Of a stretch of DNA of 64,000 nucleotides, positions 31,529-40,189 are shown piece by piece. The translations under genes and the position numbers were made by a program. The notes under the pieces are model-generated. The model had not been told where the DNA came from. It saw only the letters and a list, made by a program, of their open reading frames with translations, and made no database searches. The stretch lies in contig NZ_CP065373.1 of NCBI RefSeq assembly GCF_015710575.1, positions 2,356,001 through 2,420,000 on the forward strand, given 5' to 3'. Within the stretch, counting starts at the first letter, position 1; each line of letters starts with the position of its first letter. This DNA comes from Mycolicibacterium mengxianglii. GTDB taxonomy: Bacteria > Actinomycetota > Actinomycetes > Mycobacteriales > Mycobacteriaceae.

Positions 31529-31756
31529 ATGACCAGAACAATCGTCAGCGCGCTCATCGTCGGATCGGTCATTGGGGCCCTCGCGCGGCTCGCGATGCCC
31601 GGTACGCAGGCCGGCGGCATCGACAGTGCCCCCGTGCCCGGAACTGCTCTTCCTGAAATACGTTCGGTACCGGTGCAATTCGCCGTCGAGCGGCGTTTCT
31701 GCGGCGGCGCGGTATCCAGAAGGGGGTGTCGTGTTGGACGACCTCGCCATCGCTGA
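31529..31756 (+). pseudogene. Truncated GlsB/YeaQ/YmgE-type membrane protein
   Basis: 75 codons. The first 28 residues (MTRTIVSALIVGSVIGALARLAMPG) resemble the first helix and the GxIARLxMPG motif of these ~85-residue stress-membrane proteins, but the rest (VPVQFAVERRFCGGAVSRR) has no further helix and reads as a shifted frame. It likely derives from a frameshift or deletion. Its end overlaps the next ORF start. Confidence 0.45.
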
Positions 31757-32063
31757 GCTTGCCTCCCGTGGCGCCGATGTCGCTGAGGCTTACGCCACGG
31801 CCGTTCACCGCATCATGCAGCAGCGGATAACCCGGGTGTACCTCGAGGCTGTCTGCCTGCGTACCGCCCAGGCTGCCGTCTTGGCCGCCGCCTCCGACAG
31901 TTCACAGCGCGGACAGACGCTGGCCTTCCTGTGCGCCGCGGTCGCGGCGCATCATTACAGCGTCCTCAACGCGCGTGTCGCTGATGTGATCGCCTACGGG
32001 ACCGTGCTGGGCACCCGAATACCCCGCGATGTCCTCGCACTCGGCGCACCCACCGCCGAGTGA
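31731..32063 (+). CDS. Hypothetical protein, 110 residues
   Basis: GTG at 31731 with AAGGGGG 5-9 bases upstream. The sequence (VLDDLAIAELASRGADVAEAYATAVHRIM..., ending RDVLALGAPTAE) is largely alanine-rich helix without membrane segments, signal peptide or recognisable motif. It sits between a truncated YmgE-type ORF and a GAF-ANTAR gene and could be a small signalling partner, but nothing in the sequence proves that. Family not recognised. Confidence 0.6.
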   Translation: MLDDLAIAELASRGADVAEAYATAVHRIMQQRITRVYLEAVCLRTAQAAVLAAASDSSQRGQTLAFLCAAVAAHHYSVLNARVADVIAYGTVLGTRIPRDVLALGAPTAE

Positions 32064-32083
32064 CACACTGCGGAACACCGGGA

Positions 32084-32881
32084 TCAACTTGTTGGTCTCG
32101 ACGATCTGGCGGGTGAGGTCGCCTGTGGTAGCACGACGCTCGCGCCCGGCTGCATGGCCGCAAGAATCTGTTGGCGCGCGTCGGGGTCGCTGACGAGGCC
32201 CCGCGATATATCGGTGAGGTGAGCGCCCTGGGCGTGTGCGTAGTACCGCAACATCGCAAAGGACTCCTCCACCGACACGTTGAAGTGTTCGCGGAGGAAG
32301 CCCTTGGCCTGCTCGACCACGACTCGGCTGGTCATCGCGGCGCGGAGCTGGGGAAGAACCGTTGCCGGGGTAGGAGCGTGGTCTTGCAGAATCGCCACGC
32401 ACGCGACATGTGCCAGGGTGTGGGCAACCAAGCGGTCGGCGTCGTTGAGATCACCGGGCGAGGCGCCGAACAGTCCAAGAGCACCCAGTACGGTACCGGC
32501 GGCGCGCATGGGTATGGCGTGCACGGAGGCGAAACCTGCACGTCTGGCGACCGGCGTGAATTGCGGCCATCGCTGCTCTTCGGTAGACAGGTCGGCGACC
32601 GTGACAGCGGCGCCGGTGTTGTAGCAATCTCGACAGGGGCCTTCGTCGGATTGCAGTTGGAACAGTTCGAGTTCCCGGGATTCCTCGGAGGTTGCCGCCA
32701 TCAGGTGGAGCTGGTGGCGTGGGTCGGCGAGCAGCAGCCCGGCGGCCTGGACGTCGAGGAGCTCGGCGCAGCGGGTGGTGAGATCGGTGAGTAACTCCAC
32801 GACGTCGAAGTCGTCGAGCAGGCTGTCCACAAGTGAGGTGACGGCTGTCAGAACGCGAGTCTCCCTGGGGCTGTCGGTCAT
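32084..32881 (-). CDS. GAF-ANTAR domain RNA-binding signalling protein (2)
   Basis: 265 residues: GAF domain at about 30-165 (LTTRCAELLDVQAAGLLLAD, DEGPCRDCYNTG with two cysteines) and ANTAR at about 195-245 (SRVVVEQAKGFLREHFNVSVEESFAMLRYY). Cysteines in the GAF pocket make redox sensing conceivable. Converges with the 110-residue ORF. Confidence 0.88.
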   Translation of the reverse strand: MTDSPRETRVLTAVTSLVDSLLDDFDVVELLTDLTTRCAELLDVQAAGLLLADPRHQLHLMAATSEESRELELFQLQSDEGPCRDCYNTGAAVTVADLSTEEQRWPQFTPVARRAGFASVHAIPMRAAGTVLGALGLFGASPGDLNDADRLVAHTLAHVACVAILQDHAPTPATVLPQLRAAMTSRVVVEQAKGFLREHFNVSVEESFAMLRYYAHAQGAHLTDISRGLVSDPDARQQILAAMQPGASVVLPQATSPARSSRPTS

Positions 32882-32936
32882 GGAGAGGTCCCTTCGCTGT
32901 TGGCCGTTACCTCAGTTGGTAAGGATTGGCCGGGCA

Positions 32937-33656
32937 TTAGTGGGGGTCCAATCGCAGGCGGCGGGCAACAATGTCGCAGGCGACGTCAGTGGTGCTGCGG
33001 CCGGTGGCGTACGCATGCGCGCGCAGCCGGACCAGTGCTGCGGTGGCCTCGATGTTCAGCTGAGCCATCAACATGCCGGTGGCCTGGCTGACCTCAGCGC
33101 GGGTCAGCGCATTGAGCTCAGTCCACGCAAAGCTGCCGGGCGTGGCAGCTGCCTCGTCCAAGTCTTCGTCGAGCAGGTCCAGCAGGGGCAGCTGAGCCAG
33201 CTCGGCGGCGGCCACCGCCCCCATTGCCTGGTGGTCGGTGAATGTAGCGGGCTGCGCCTGGAAGAGATCGAGGGCGCCGACATATTCGCCGGCCACCACA
33301 ATGGGCACCGCGTAGACGCCGCGAATCTGGTGAGACAGCATGGCGGGGCCGTAGGCGGGCCATCGGTTCTCGCCAGGGTCGGCGAGGTCGGTGACGATGA
33401 CGGGTCCGCGGCGGGCCACTGCATCCAGGCAGGGACCCTCGCCGTAGGTGAACTGCTCCTCGTCGTACTTGCGTGCCTTGGGTGTGCTGGCTCCTAGCGT
33501 CCCGACGTTGGAGCCGTCGAAGACCAGCGAGATCGCCACCGCGTCGATACCCAGCAGTTCTACACAGGCTTTGCAGAGCCGGTCAGCAGCGCCGGGCCGG
33601 CGCCGCTCACCCATGGCCTCGAGCAATTCGTCATCGATGGTAGGCACGGTCACCAC
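32937..33656 (-). CDS. GAF-ANTAR domain RNA-binding signalling protein (3)
   Basis: 239 residues: GAF at about 25-155 (DRLCKACVELLGIDAVAISLVFDG, GEGPCLDAVARRG) and ANTAR at about 180-232 (LTRAEVSQATGMLMAQLNIEATAALVRLR). The start is a GTG-GTG pair at 33651-33656. Lies in the same orientation as GAF-ANTAR 2, 55 bases apart, probably one transcript. Confidence 0.87.
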   Translation of the reverse strand: MVTVPTIDDELLEAMGERRRPGAADRLCKACVELLGIDAVAISLVFDGSNVGTLGASTPKARKYDEEQFTYGEGPCLDAVARRGPVIVTDLADPGENRWPAYGPAMLSHQIRGVYAVPIVVAGEYVGALDLFQAQPATFTDHQAMGAVAAAELAQLPLLDLLDEDLDEAAATPGSFAWTELNALTRAEVSQATGMLMAQLNIEATAALVRLRAHAYATGRSTTDVACDIVARRLRLDPH

Positions 33657-33808
33657 ACCCCGCGAGAAAGGCCGGCGCCAAGGTGGCGTCGGCGATGAGG
33701 CGTTGGAGCCGTGACCGCCATGTTGTCCAATCTCGTGTTGTGCGACGCCCGAATTCTCCCACCCGACCGCAAGAGTTCATACCCGCTGACTGCGAGTCGA
33801 ACCCACGC

Positions 33809-35026
33809 TCAGCCGAGGACAGTTTCGACGGCCCTGCCGCAGGCGGGGTTCGTGGCTGCCGCAGGAACAACCTCGGGGGTGGGTGTACGCCGCACCCAGG
33901 CGCGCGACCGTATTCTCCGCCGTGATTCGGCAGCGTCGGCGGCAGGGGTGTCGGTCAGGAACCGGTCCGGCAGCGCAAGTCTGTGGATGGTGCGAATGGT
34001 CTGCAGATATTGGTTCAGAAGCGAGCCGGTGGTGTAGGGCAGATCGAACTCCTCGCACAACGCCCGGACGCGGGTGGCGATCGCAGCGTAGCGATTGCTG
34101 GGGAGGTCCGGGAACAGATGGTGCTCGATCTGGTAGCACAGGTTTCCGCTGGCGAACGCCAGTAGCGGGCCGGCGTTGAAGTTGGCGGTTCCCAACATCT
34201 GGCGCAGGTACCAGTCCGGCTTGCTTTCGTTCTCCAATGAAGCTGCGGAGAATTTCTGCGCGCCGTCAGGAAAGTGCCCGCAGAAAATCACCACGTAGGC
34301 CCACAGATTGCGCGCGACGTTGGCGGCCACGTTGGCACTCAGGGTCCGGCGCCACCGAGACCGGCTCAGCGCCGGGAAAACCAGGTAGTCCTTTACCATC
34401 TGACGGCCGATCTTCGTGATGACCGCGCGCGACTGCGCCTTCTTCGCCGGCTCTGTGTCGGCGCGGGCATGCGCGGCGTGGACGCCATGCAGGGCGATGC
34501 CCCACTCGAACCCGATGGCCAACAGCACATTCCGTAGAGGCTGCAGCAGATAACGCGGCTCCCAGGGCTGGTCGCGCGTCATCCGCATCACGCCGAACCC
34601 GAGGTCATCGTCCATGTCGATCACATTGGTGAATACGTGGTGGCGGAAATTGTGGGAATAACGCCACTGCGAGGACAGGCCGGCCATGTCCCACTCCCAT
34701 GTCGTGGAATGGATCTCGGGGTCATTCATCCAATCCCACTGGCCGTGGCCGACGTTATGGCTGATTTCCATGTTCTCCACGCTCTTGGCGCAGGCCAACG
34801 CTGCGGTGCCCACCAGCCATCCCGCAGTCGAGCGACTCGTGGCGAGCAGAAGCCGGGCAGCCGCTTCCAGCGTGCGTTGAAACGCGATGGTGCGACGGAT
34901 GTAGGCCGCGTCGTTCGCGCCCAGAGACTCTTCGACTTCGCGGCGAATCAGGTCGAGCTCAGCGCCCAGGGCTTCCATATCGGCGTTGCTCAGATGTGCA
35001 TACTGTGCGACATCGGTAATGGCCAT
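33809..35026 (-). CDS. Acyl-CoA desaturase, DesA3-like
   Basis: 405 residues. All three di-iron histidine boxes are visible: HNVGH, HNFRHH and QIEHH (CYQIEHHLFPDLPSN). These membrane enzymes insert a delta-9 double bond using NAD(P)H, an electron-transfer partner and O2; M. tuberculosis DesA3 with Rv3230c makes oleoyl-CoA. The protein starts MAITDVAQYAHLS, resembling MAITDV of DesA3. No reductase gene is adjacent. A SigF-type promoter candidate lies 165 bases upstream. Confidence 0.9.
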   Translation of the reverse strand: MAITDVAQYAHLSNADMEALGAELDLIRREVEESLGANDAAYIRRTIAFQRTLEAAARLLLATSRSTAGWLVGTAALACAKSVENMEISHNVGHGQWDWMNDPEIHSTTWEWDMAGLSSQWRYSHNFRHHVFTNVIDMDDDLGFGVMRMTRDQPWEPRYLLQPLRNVLLAIGFEWGIALHGVHAAHARADTEPAKKAQSRAVITKIGRQMVKDYLVFPALSRSRWRRTLSANVAANVARNLWAYVVIFCGHFPDGAQKFSAASLENESKPDWYLRQMLGTANFNAGPLLAFASGNLCYQIEHHLFPDLPSNRYAAIATRVRALCEEFDLPYTTGSLLNQYLQTIRTIHRLALPDRFLTDTPAADAAESRRRIRSRAWVRRTPTPEVVPAAATNPACGRAVETVLG

Positions 35027-35406
35027 GCATGTCCTTGGGGTCAGATCCGGAGTCGCCCAGGGCGCTCATCACGGACGGAGTACAGGTGCGTCGGCTCCAC
35101 GCTGCCTGGGAACCTATACCCGATCCGGAACCGATCTGGGTGTCGAGTGACACCCGTGATGCCTCGGTCTACCGTCGGGTTAGTTGGGAGGTACCCCGCG
35201 CGCTGCAAACTAAACGGTGAGACGTCTTCCCGCCCCGTCACCTGACTGGTCATTGCCCGAAGACCGTGCTGCGCGACGACATTCGTTTGTACAGGCGAAA
35301 CGCCCGGGCTGCCGGACGGTACGTTGCCGCACCCGACGGTTCTCTACCGCCGTCCTCGACGGCGTTGTGGAACTGATCACCACCGGTGACGGAGGCGCGT
35401 CACAAG
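35027..35406. other. Gap of 380 bases upstream of the desaturase
   Basis: Contains the SigF-like promoter and no supported gene. Several ATG-initiated frames are short, proline/arginine-rich and read as shadows. Confidence 0.5.
35191..35215 (-). promoter_or_regulatory. SigF-type promoter candidate upstream of the desaturase
   Basis: On the minus strand GTTT (complement of 35212-35215) is followed after 15 bases by GGGTAC (complement of 35191-35196). The mycobacterial SigF consensus is GTTT-N15-17-GGGTAT. It sits about 165 bases upstream of the desaturase start; the leader would be long. Confidence 0.5.
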
Positions 35407-37164
35407 CTAGGCGATCCCGAACTCCTTGATTTTGCGGTAGATGGTCGCCCGCGACATCCCGAGGGCTTCAGCGGCGTCGATCTTGCTGCCGGCGTTCTCC
35501 TGCAAGCTGCGCACGATGGCGTCGCGTTCGAGAGCCTCGATCTGGGTGAGCCGGCGGCGGGCCAGAGTGCGACACTCGGCCGGGAGCGTTTCGATGCCGA
35601 TCACGCCGACACGTTGCGCGGCAACAGTTTCGGCGAGCACCTTACGCAACTGCGCGACGTTTCCGGGCCAGGGCACCTTCGCCAGTTGGCGCATGGCTTC
35701 GGGGGCCAGGCGAATGGCGGCGCCGCGGGTGAGCTCCCGCAGAATCGCCGGCACGAGGTCTTCGAGATCTTCGATCCGATGCCGAAGCGACGGCACCGTG
35801 ACGGTGTGGGTGAAAAAGGGCAGCACCAGGAGGTCGACCTGAGCCGACCGTGCGGTGGTACCCATCGTCGCGGCGATCCAGCCGCGCCCGGCCAGTGTCT
35901 GTAGTACGGCGGCCAGCGGCTCGAGTGCGTCCTCGGCGAGTTCGTCCAGGTCGGCGATCACCACCGAGAAATCGTCACCGTCGGTTTCCGCCTGCAGGGC
36001 GCCGATGAACTCGTCGGGCGTGGCAAAAGCCCCCGCGCGCAGCACTCGTACGCTGCGTTCCGGCGTGACGTGTTGGGCCACTGCCTGGCCGATGCGGGAC
36101 CTTCCGGAACCGGGCTCGCCGACGAGGACCACCCAGTCCCGGTCACGGCAACAGCGCTCAACCTGGTGGCAGCTGCGCAACCAGGAACTGCTGCGACCCG
36201 CCAGGCGCGGAATCGGTTCGAAGGTGCCGCGGCGAGCGGCGGCGTTCTGGGCGGCGAGCTGGACATGGAAGACCACGTTGTGATTGCGTCCGCGCTCGGA
36301 GATACGTTCCGCCACCTTGATTTTCACCGTAGAACCACTGGGGAGCGTGGCGATGGCGGTGGCCGTGCCGACGCTGCCGGCCATCTCGGCGGCATGGTCG
36401 AGCAGCGCCGACTGATCGCCCCCGTCCAGTCCTTGACGGAGATAAGGGTTCATCAAGACGACCTCACCGCCAATGGCCAGCACTCCGCCGGGATATCGAC
36501 GGCTCTGCTTGAGGTAGGCATCGAAGAGGGCGGTTTCACTTTCGTTGCGCATCGCGGACAGCCGGTCTTCGATCTGGGCGCCGGCGCTCTTGGCGAGGAC
36601 GAACAGCAGTGGATCGGCGTCTTCGGCCCAGCACGTCAGGTCCACGACTCCGAGTACGCGTCCGGTGACGGGATCGCGGACCGGAGAACCGGCGCAGGAC
36701 AGCCCGCACAAGGTGTCGACATAGTGTTCGCCGGCATGGATGAAGGTGGCCCGGCCGGTCTCCAGGCTGGTGCCGATTCCGTTGGTCCCGGCGTATTCCT
36801 CGGCATAGCTGTAACCCGGTGCCAGTCGTACGTCGTCCAGCGCTCGTTGGATCGTGGGGTCGACGGCCATCCTCTCTAGGACCAGACCGTCTGCGGACGT
36901 GAGCACCACACCGACCGCCTGCGCGGCGAGATCCCCGGCAATCCTGCGGAGTACCGGTGCCGCTGCCAGCAGCAGCGGTGTCGCGGGATCCGGATCGCGC
37001 ACATACGGCAGGTCCACCCGGTCGGGGTGGACGTGCAGCGCCTGAGACCTGCGCCAGGAACTCAAGATGTCTGCGGGCACGACCCGGCTGTCAGCCGCAC
37101 CGGCGGTGATGAACTGTTCTCGAGCCCGTCGCACGTGGACGGCGTTGTCGGTGTCATTGACCAC
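35407..37164 (-). CDS. mimR: MimR-type transcriptional activator of the mim monooxygenase operon
   Basis: 585 residues in AcoR-like order: an N-terminal GAF/sensory domain (about 80-210), an AAA+-like domain and a C-terminal Fis-type helix-turn-helix (KIDAAEALGMSRATIYRKIKEFGIA split: SRATIYRKIKEF). The ATPase core is degenerate: P-loop GEPGSGRS and GAFATPDEF where sigma54 activators have GAFTGA. Mycobacteria lack RpoN, so it must act by a different contact. The start GTG at 37164 (VVNDTDNAVHVRRAREQF) is 229 bases from mimA, divergent. MimR of M. smegmatis activates mimABCD in response to acetone. Confidence 0.88.
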   Translation of the reverse strand: MVNDTDNAVHVRRAREQFITAGAADSRVVPADILSSWRRSQALHVHPDRVDLPYVRDPDPATPLLLAAAPVLRRIAGDLAAQAVGVVLTSADGLVLERMAVDPTIQRALDDVRLAPGYSYAEEYAGTNGIGTSLETGRATFIHAGEHYVDTLCGLSCAGSPVRDPVTGRVLGVVDLTCWAEDADPLLFVLAKSAGAQIEDRLSAMRNESETALFDAYLKQSRRYPGGVLAIGGEVVLMNPYLRQGLDGGDQSALLDHAAEMAGSVGTATAIATLPSGSTVKIKVAERISERGRNHNVVFHVQLAAQNAAARRGTFEPIPRLAGRSSSWLRSCHQVERCCRDRDWVVLVGEPGSGRSRIGQAVAQHVTPERSVRVLRAGAFATPDEFIGALQAETDGDDFSVVIADLDELAEDALEPLAAVLQTLAGRGWIAATMGTTARSAQVDLLVLPFFTHTVTVPSLRHRIEDLEDLVPAILRELTRGAAIRLAPEAMRQLAKVPWPGNVAQLRKVLAETVAAQRVGVIGIETLPAECRTLARRRLTQIEALERDAIVRSLQENAGSKIDAAEALGMSRATIYRKIKEFGIA

Positions 37165-37224
37165 GGTGGCGGTACCTCGGTCCTGTAGCTGCAACCGCAG
37201 GGTAAACCGACACCGCGGCGCGGT

Positions 37225-37241
37225 CGTCTCAATCTGAGACG
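37225..37241. promoter_or_regulatory. MimR operator candidate 1 (CGTCTCA-N3-TGAGACG)
   Basis: A perfect 7-bp inverted repeat, CGTCTCA (37225-37231) and TGAGACG (37235-37241). The core GTCTCA-N3-TGAGAC recurs 67 bases away at 37293-37307, both between mimR and mimA. A Fis-type activator binding two tandem dyads upstream of its target promoter is the simplest reading. Confidence 0.7.
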
Positions 37242-37292
37242 GGGCGTGCACGGGCGCGCGACTGCACGGGCGATCCAGAAAATGTGATCTTA

Positions 37293-37307
37293 GTCTCACA
37301 CTGAGAC
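37293..37307. promoter_or_regulatory. MimR operator candidate 2 (GTCTCA-N3-TGAGAC)
   Basis: Perfect 6-bp arms GTCTCA (37293-37298) and TGAGAC (37302-37307) around CAC; centre 67 bases from the first site. It lies 87 bases before the mimA start. Confidence 0.7.
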
Positions 37308-37393
37308 GGTTGTGTGGCCCATCGCCGTGTTGCATTCCAGGTGCATCGCCCACCCCGCCGGCACCGGTCGGCCAGCACCCGAGGAGGCGCACT

Positions 37394-39022
37394 TTGAGTA
37401 GGCAAAGCCTGACCAAGGCTCACAACAAGATCACCGAACTGTCCTGGGAGCCGACGTTTGCCACGCCGGCCACTCGCTTCGGCACTGACTACACCTTCGA
37501 GAAGGCCCCGAAGAAGGATCCGCTCAAGCAGATCATGCGGTCGTATTTCCCGATGGAAGAGGAAAAGGACAACCGCGTCTACGGGGCCATGGACGGCGCC
37601 ATCCGCGGCAACATGTTCCGCCAGGTGCAGCAGCGGTGGCTGGAATGGCAGAAGCTCTTCCTCTCGATCATTCCTTTCCCGGAGATCTCCGCTGCGCGGG
37701 CGATGCCGATGGCCATCGACGCGGTCCCCAATCCCGAAATCCACAACGGGTTGGCTGTGCAGATGATCGACGAGGTTCGGCACTCGACGATTCAGATGAA
37801 CCTCAAGAAGTTGTACATGAACAACTACATCGATCCCGCCGGGTTCGACATCACCGAGAAGGCGTTCGCCAACAACTACGCCGGCACCATCGGCCGCCAG
37901 TTCGGTGAAGGATTCATCACCGGGGATGCGATCACCGCAGCCAACATCTATCTCACCGTGGTCGCCGAAACCGCTTTCACGAACACGCTTTTCGTGGCCA
38001 TGCCCGATGAGGCGGCCGCCAACGGCGACTACCTGTTGCCGACGGTGTTCCACTCGGTGCAGTCTGATGAGTCGCGCCATATCTCCAACGGCTACTCCAT
38101 TCTGCTGATGGCACTCGCCGATGAACGCAACCGTCCACTGCTCGAGCGCGACCTGCGTTATGCCTGGTGGAACAACCATTGCGTGGTGGACGCCGCCATC
38201 GGCACCTTCATCGAGTACGGCACGAAGGACCGCCGCAAAGACCGTGAGAGCTACGCCGAGATGTGGCGCCGGTGGATCTACGACGACTACTACCGCAGCT
38301 ACCTGCTGCCGCTGGAGAAATACGGGCTCACCATCCCGCATGACCTGGTGGAGGAAGCCTGGAAGCGCATCGTCGACAAACATTATGTGCACGAGGTTGC
38401 CCGGTTCTTCGCCACCGGTTGGCCGGTCAACTACTGGCGCATCGACGCCATGACCGACAAGGATTTCGAGTGGTTCGAAGAGAAGTACCCGGGGTGGTAC
38501 AGCAAGTTCGGCCGTTGGTGGGAGGACTACAACCGCCTGGCGTATCCGGGGCGTAACAGGCCGATCGCGTTCGAGGAGGTCGGATACCAGTACCCCCACC
38601 GCTGCTGGACGTGCATGGTGCCCGCGTTGATCCGCGAGGACATGATCGTCGACAAGGTGGACGGCCAGTGGAAGACCTACTGCTCGGAGACCTGCCACTG
38701 GACTGACGTCACCGCGTTCCGCGGAGAGTACGAGGGCCGACCCACGCCGAACATGGGTCGACTCACCGGCTTCCGTGAATGGGAGACACTGCACCACGGC
38801 AAGGATCTCGCCGACATCGTCACCGATCTCGGATATGTCCGCGACGACGGCCAAACGTTGATCCCGCAACCGCATCTTGATCTGGATCCGAAGAAGATGT
38901 GGACCCTGAATGACGTGCGCGGCAACGTATTCAACAGTCCCAACGTGCTGCTCAACCAGATGAGCGACGCCGATCGCGAAGCTCACATCGCGCAGTACCG
39001 GTCCGGCGGGGTTCCCGCCTGA
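37394..39022 (+). CDS. mimA: Binuclear-iron monooxygenase large (alpha) subunit MimA
   Basis: 542 residues from TTG 37394, with GAGGAGG 7 bases upstream. The soluble di-iron monooxygenase signature is intact: EVRH (E127-H130) and ESRH (E226-H229), with further helix ligands in LEWQK and AETAFTN. MimA, with MimCD and reductase MimB, oxidises propane, acetone and phenol. Related to Rhodococcus PrmA. First gene of mimABCD, divergent from mimR. Later Cys pairs (CWTCM, CSETC) are common to this subgroup. Confidence 0.95.
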   Translation: MSRQSLTKAHNKITELSWEPTFATPATRFGTDYTFEKAPKKDPLKQIMRSYFPMEEEKDNRVYGAMDGAIRGNMFRQVQQRWLEWQKLFLSIIPFPEISAARAMPMAIDAVPNPEIHNGLAVQMIDEVRHSTIQMNLKKLYMNNYIDPAGFDITEKAFANNYAGTIGRQFGEGFITGDAITAANIYLTVVAETAFTNTLFVAMPDEAAANGDYLLPTVFHSVQSDESRHISNGYSILLMALADERNRPLLERDLRYAWWNNHCVVDAAIGTFIEYGTKDRRKDRESYAEMWRRWIYDDYYRSYLLPLEKYGLTIPHDLVEEAWKRIVDKHYVHEVARFFATGWPVNYWRIDAMTDKDFEWFEEKYPGWYSKFGRWWEDYNRLAYPGRNRPIAFEEVGYQYPHRCWTCMVPALIREDMIVDKVDGQWKTYCSETCHWTDVTAFRGEYEGRPTPNMGRLTGFREWETLHHGKDLADIVTDLGYVRDDGQTLIPQPHLDLDPKKMWTLNDVRGNVFNSPNVLLNQMSDADREAHIAQYRSGGVPA

Positions 39023-39102
39023 CGCACTCCCGGTGAATGGCGCCGCGGTTGTCGCGACGCCATTCTCCGCAGCCCTGCACACCCGCGCCGTGAGGAGGAT
39101 TC

Positions 39103-40149
39103 GTGGCCGACGCACACCGCATCACGTTCGAACCTGTCGACATCGAAATGGACGTCGGTGAGGACGAGAGCATCCTCGACGCCGCCTTCCGCCAGGGCAT
39201 CCACCTGATGCACGGCTGCCGGGAGGGTCGCTGCTCGGCGTGCAAGTCGTTCGTGCTCGACGGGGACATCCAGATGGACGACTACTCCACATTCGCGTGC
39301 AACGATTCGGAAGCCGACGAAGGTTATGTGCTGCTGTGCCGCACCCACGCCTACAGCGACTGCACCATCGAGTTGCTGAACTTCGACGAGGACGAACTGC
39401 TCGGCGGCATCCCCATTCAAGACGTGCGAACGAGAGTGACGGCGCTGCAACGTGTTACCCGCGACATCGTTTCGCTGCAACTGGAGGCTGTCGAGCCGGC
39501 CACCTTCGAGTTCAAGCCCGGCCAGTACGCCGACCTCCACATCCCCGGTACCGGCGAGCACCGTTCGTTTTCGATGGCCACCACCCAGTCCCGTCCGGGT
39601 CACGTCGAATTCCTGATCAAGAAGTATCCGGGTGGCAGGTTCTCCGGTCTTCTCGATGACGGTATCGGCGTCGGCGATGAGTTGATGCTGACCGGACCGT
39701 ACGGCACCTCCACCCTCAAAGACGGCCACGTCCTGCCGGTGGTGTGCATCGCCGGCGGGGCCGGCATGGCACCCGTGCTGTCGATCCTGCGGCACATGAG
39801 CGAAACCTCCAGCCCGAGGGCGGTGCGTTTCTATTACGGCGCACGTACGCGGGAGGACCTGTTCTATCTCGATGAGATCGCCGAGATAGGGAAGGGGCTG
39901 GCGCACTTCGAATTCGTCGCCTGCCTTTCGGAGTCGGTCGGCGGCGCGGTGCCCGCCACGGTTGCCGTCGAAGAAGGCAACGTCACCGACGTGGTTGCAC
40001 GCCACGAAGGTGACATCGCCAAGACCGAGGTCTACATGTGCGGGCCACCGCCGATGGTCGACGCCGCGCTGGCACTTCTCGAAGACCATTCAGTGCCCTC
40101 CGACCAGATCTTCTACGACAAGTTCACCAGCCCGATATTCGGCAACTGA
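39103..40149 (+). CDS. mimB: Mim monooxygenase reductase MimB
   Basis: 348 residues: plant-type 2Fe-2S ferredoxin domain at 1-95 (HGCREGRCSACKSF ... LLCRTHA), FAD-binding domain with RSFSMATT and NAD-binding domain with AGGAGMAPVLSI and CGPPPMVDAAL. Transfers electrons from NADH to the MimA di-iron centre. GTG start. Confidence 0.95.
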   Translation: MADAHRITFEPVDIEMDVGEDESILDAAFRQGIHLMHGCREGRCSACKSFVLDGDIQMDDYSTFACNDSEADEGYVLLCRTHAYSDCTIELLNFDEDELLGGIPIQDVRTRVTALQRVTRDIVSLQLEAVEPATFEFKPGQYADLHIPGTGEHRSFSMATTQSRPGHVEFLIKKYPGGRFSGLLDDGIGVGDELMLTGPYGTSTLKDGHVLPVVCIAGGAGMAPVLSILRHMSETSSPRAVRFYYGARTREDLFYLDEIAEIGKGLAHFEFVACLSESVGGAVPATVAVEEGNVTDVVARHEGDIAKTEVYMCGPPPMVDAALALLEDHSVPSDQIFYDKFTSPIFGN

Positions 40150-40189
40150 AAACCCCTGCAGCCCAGCAGAACCGAAAGGAACGACATCG

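Noticed and set aside
33631..33870. 79-codon minus-strand ORF between GAF-ANTAR 3 and the desaturase
   Set aside because: No recognisable features; overlaps the GAF-ANTAR start and is probably chance.
37315..37340. Sigma54-like TGGC...TTGC promoter near mimA
   Set aside because: The spacing between GG and GC is 14, not the required 10, and mycobacteria lack RpoN.
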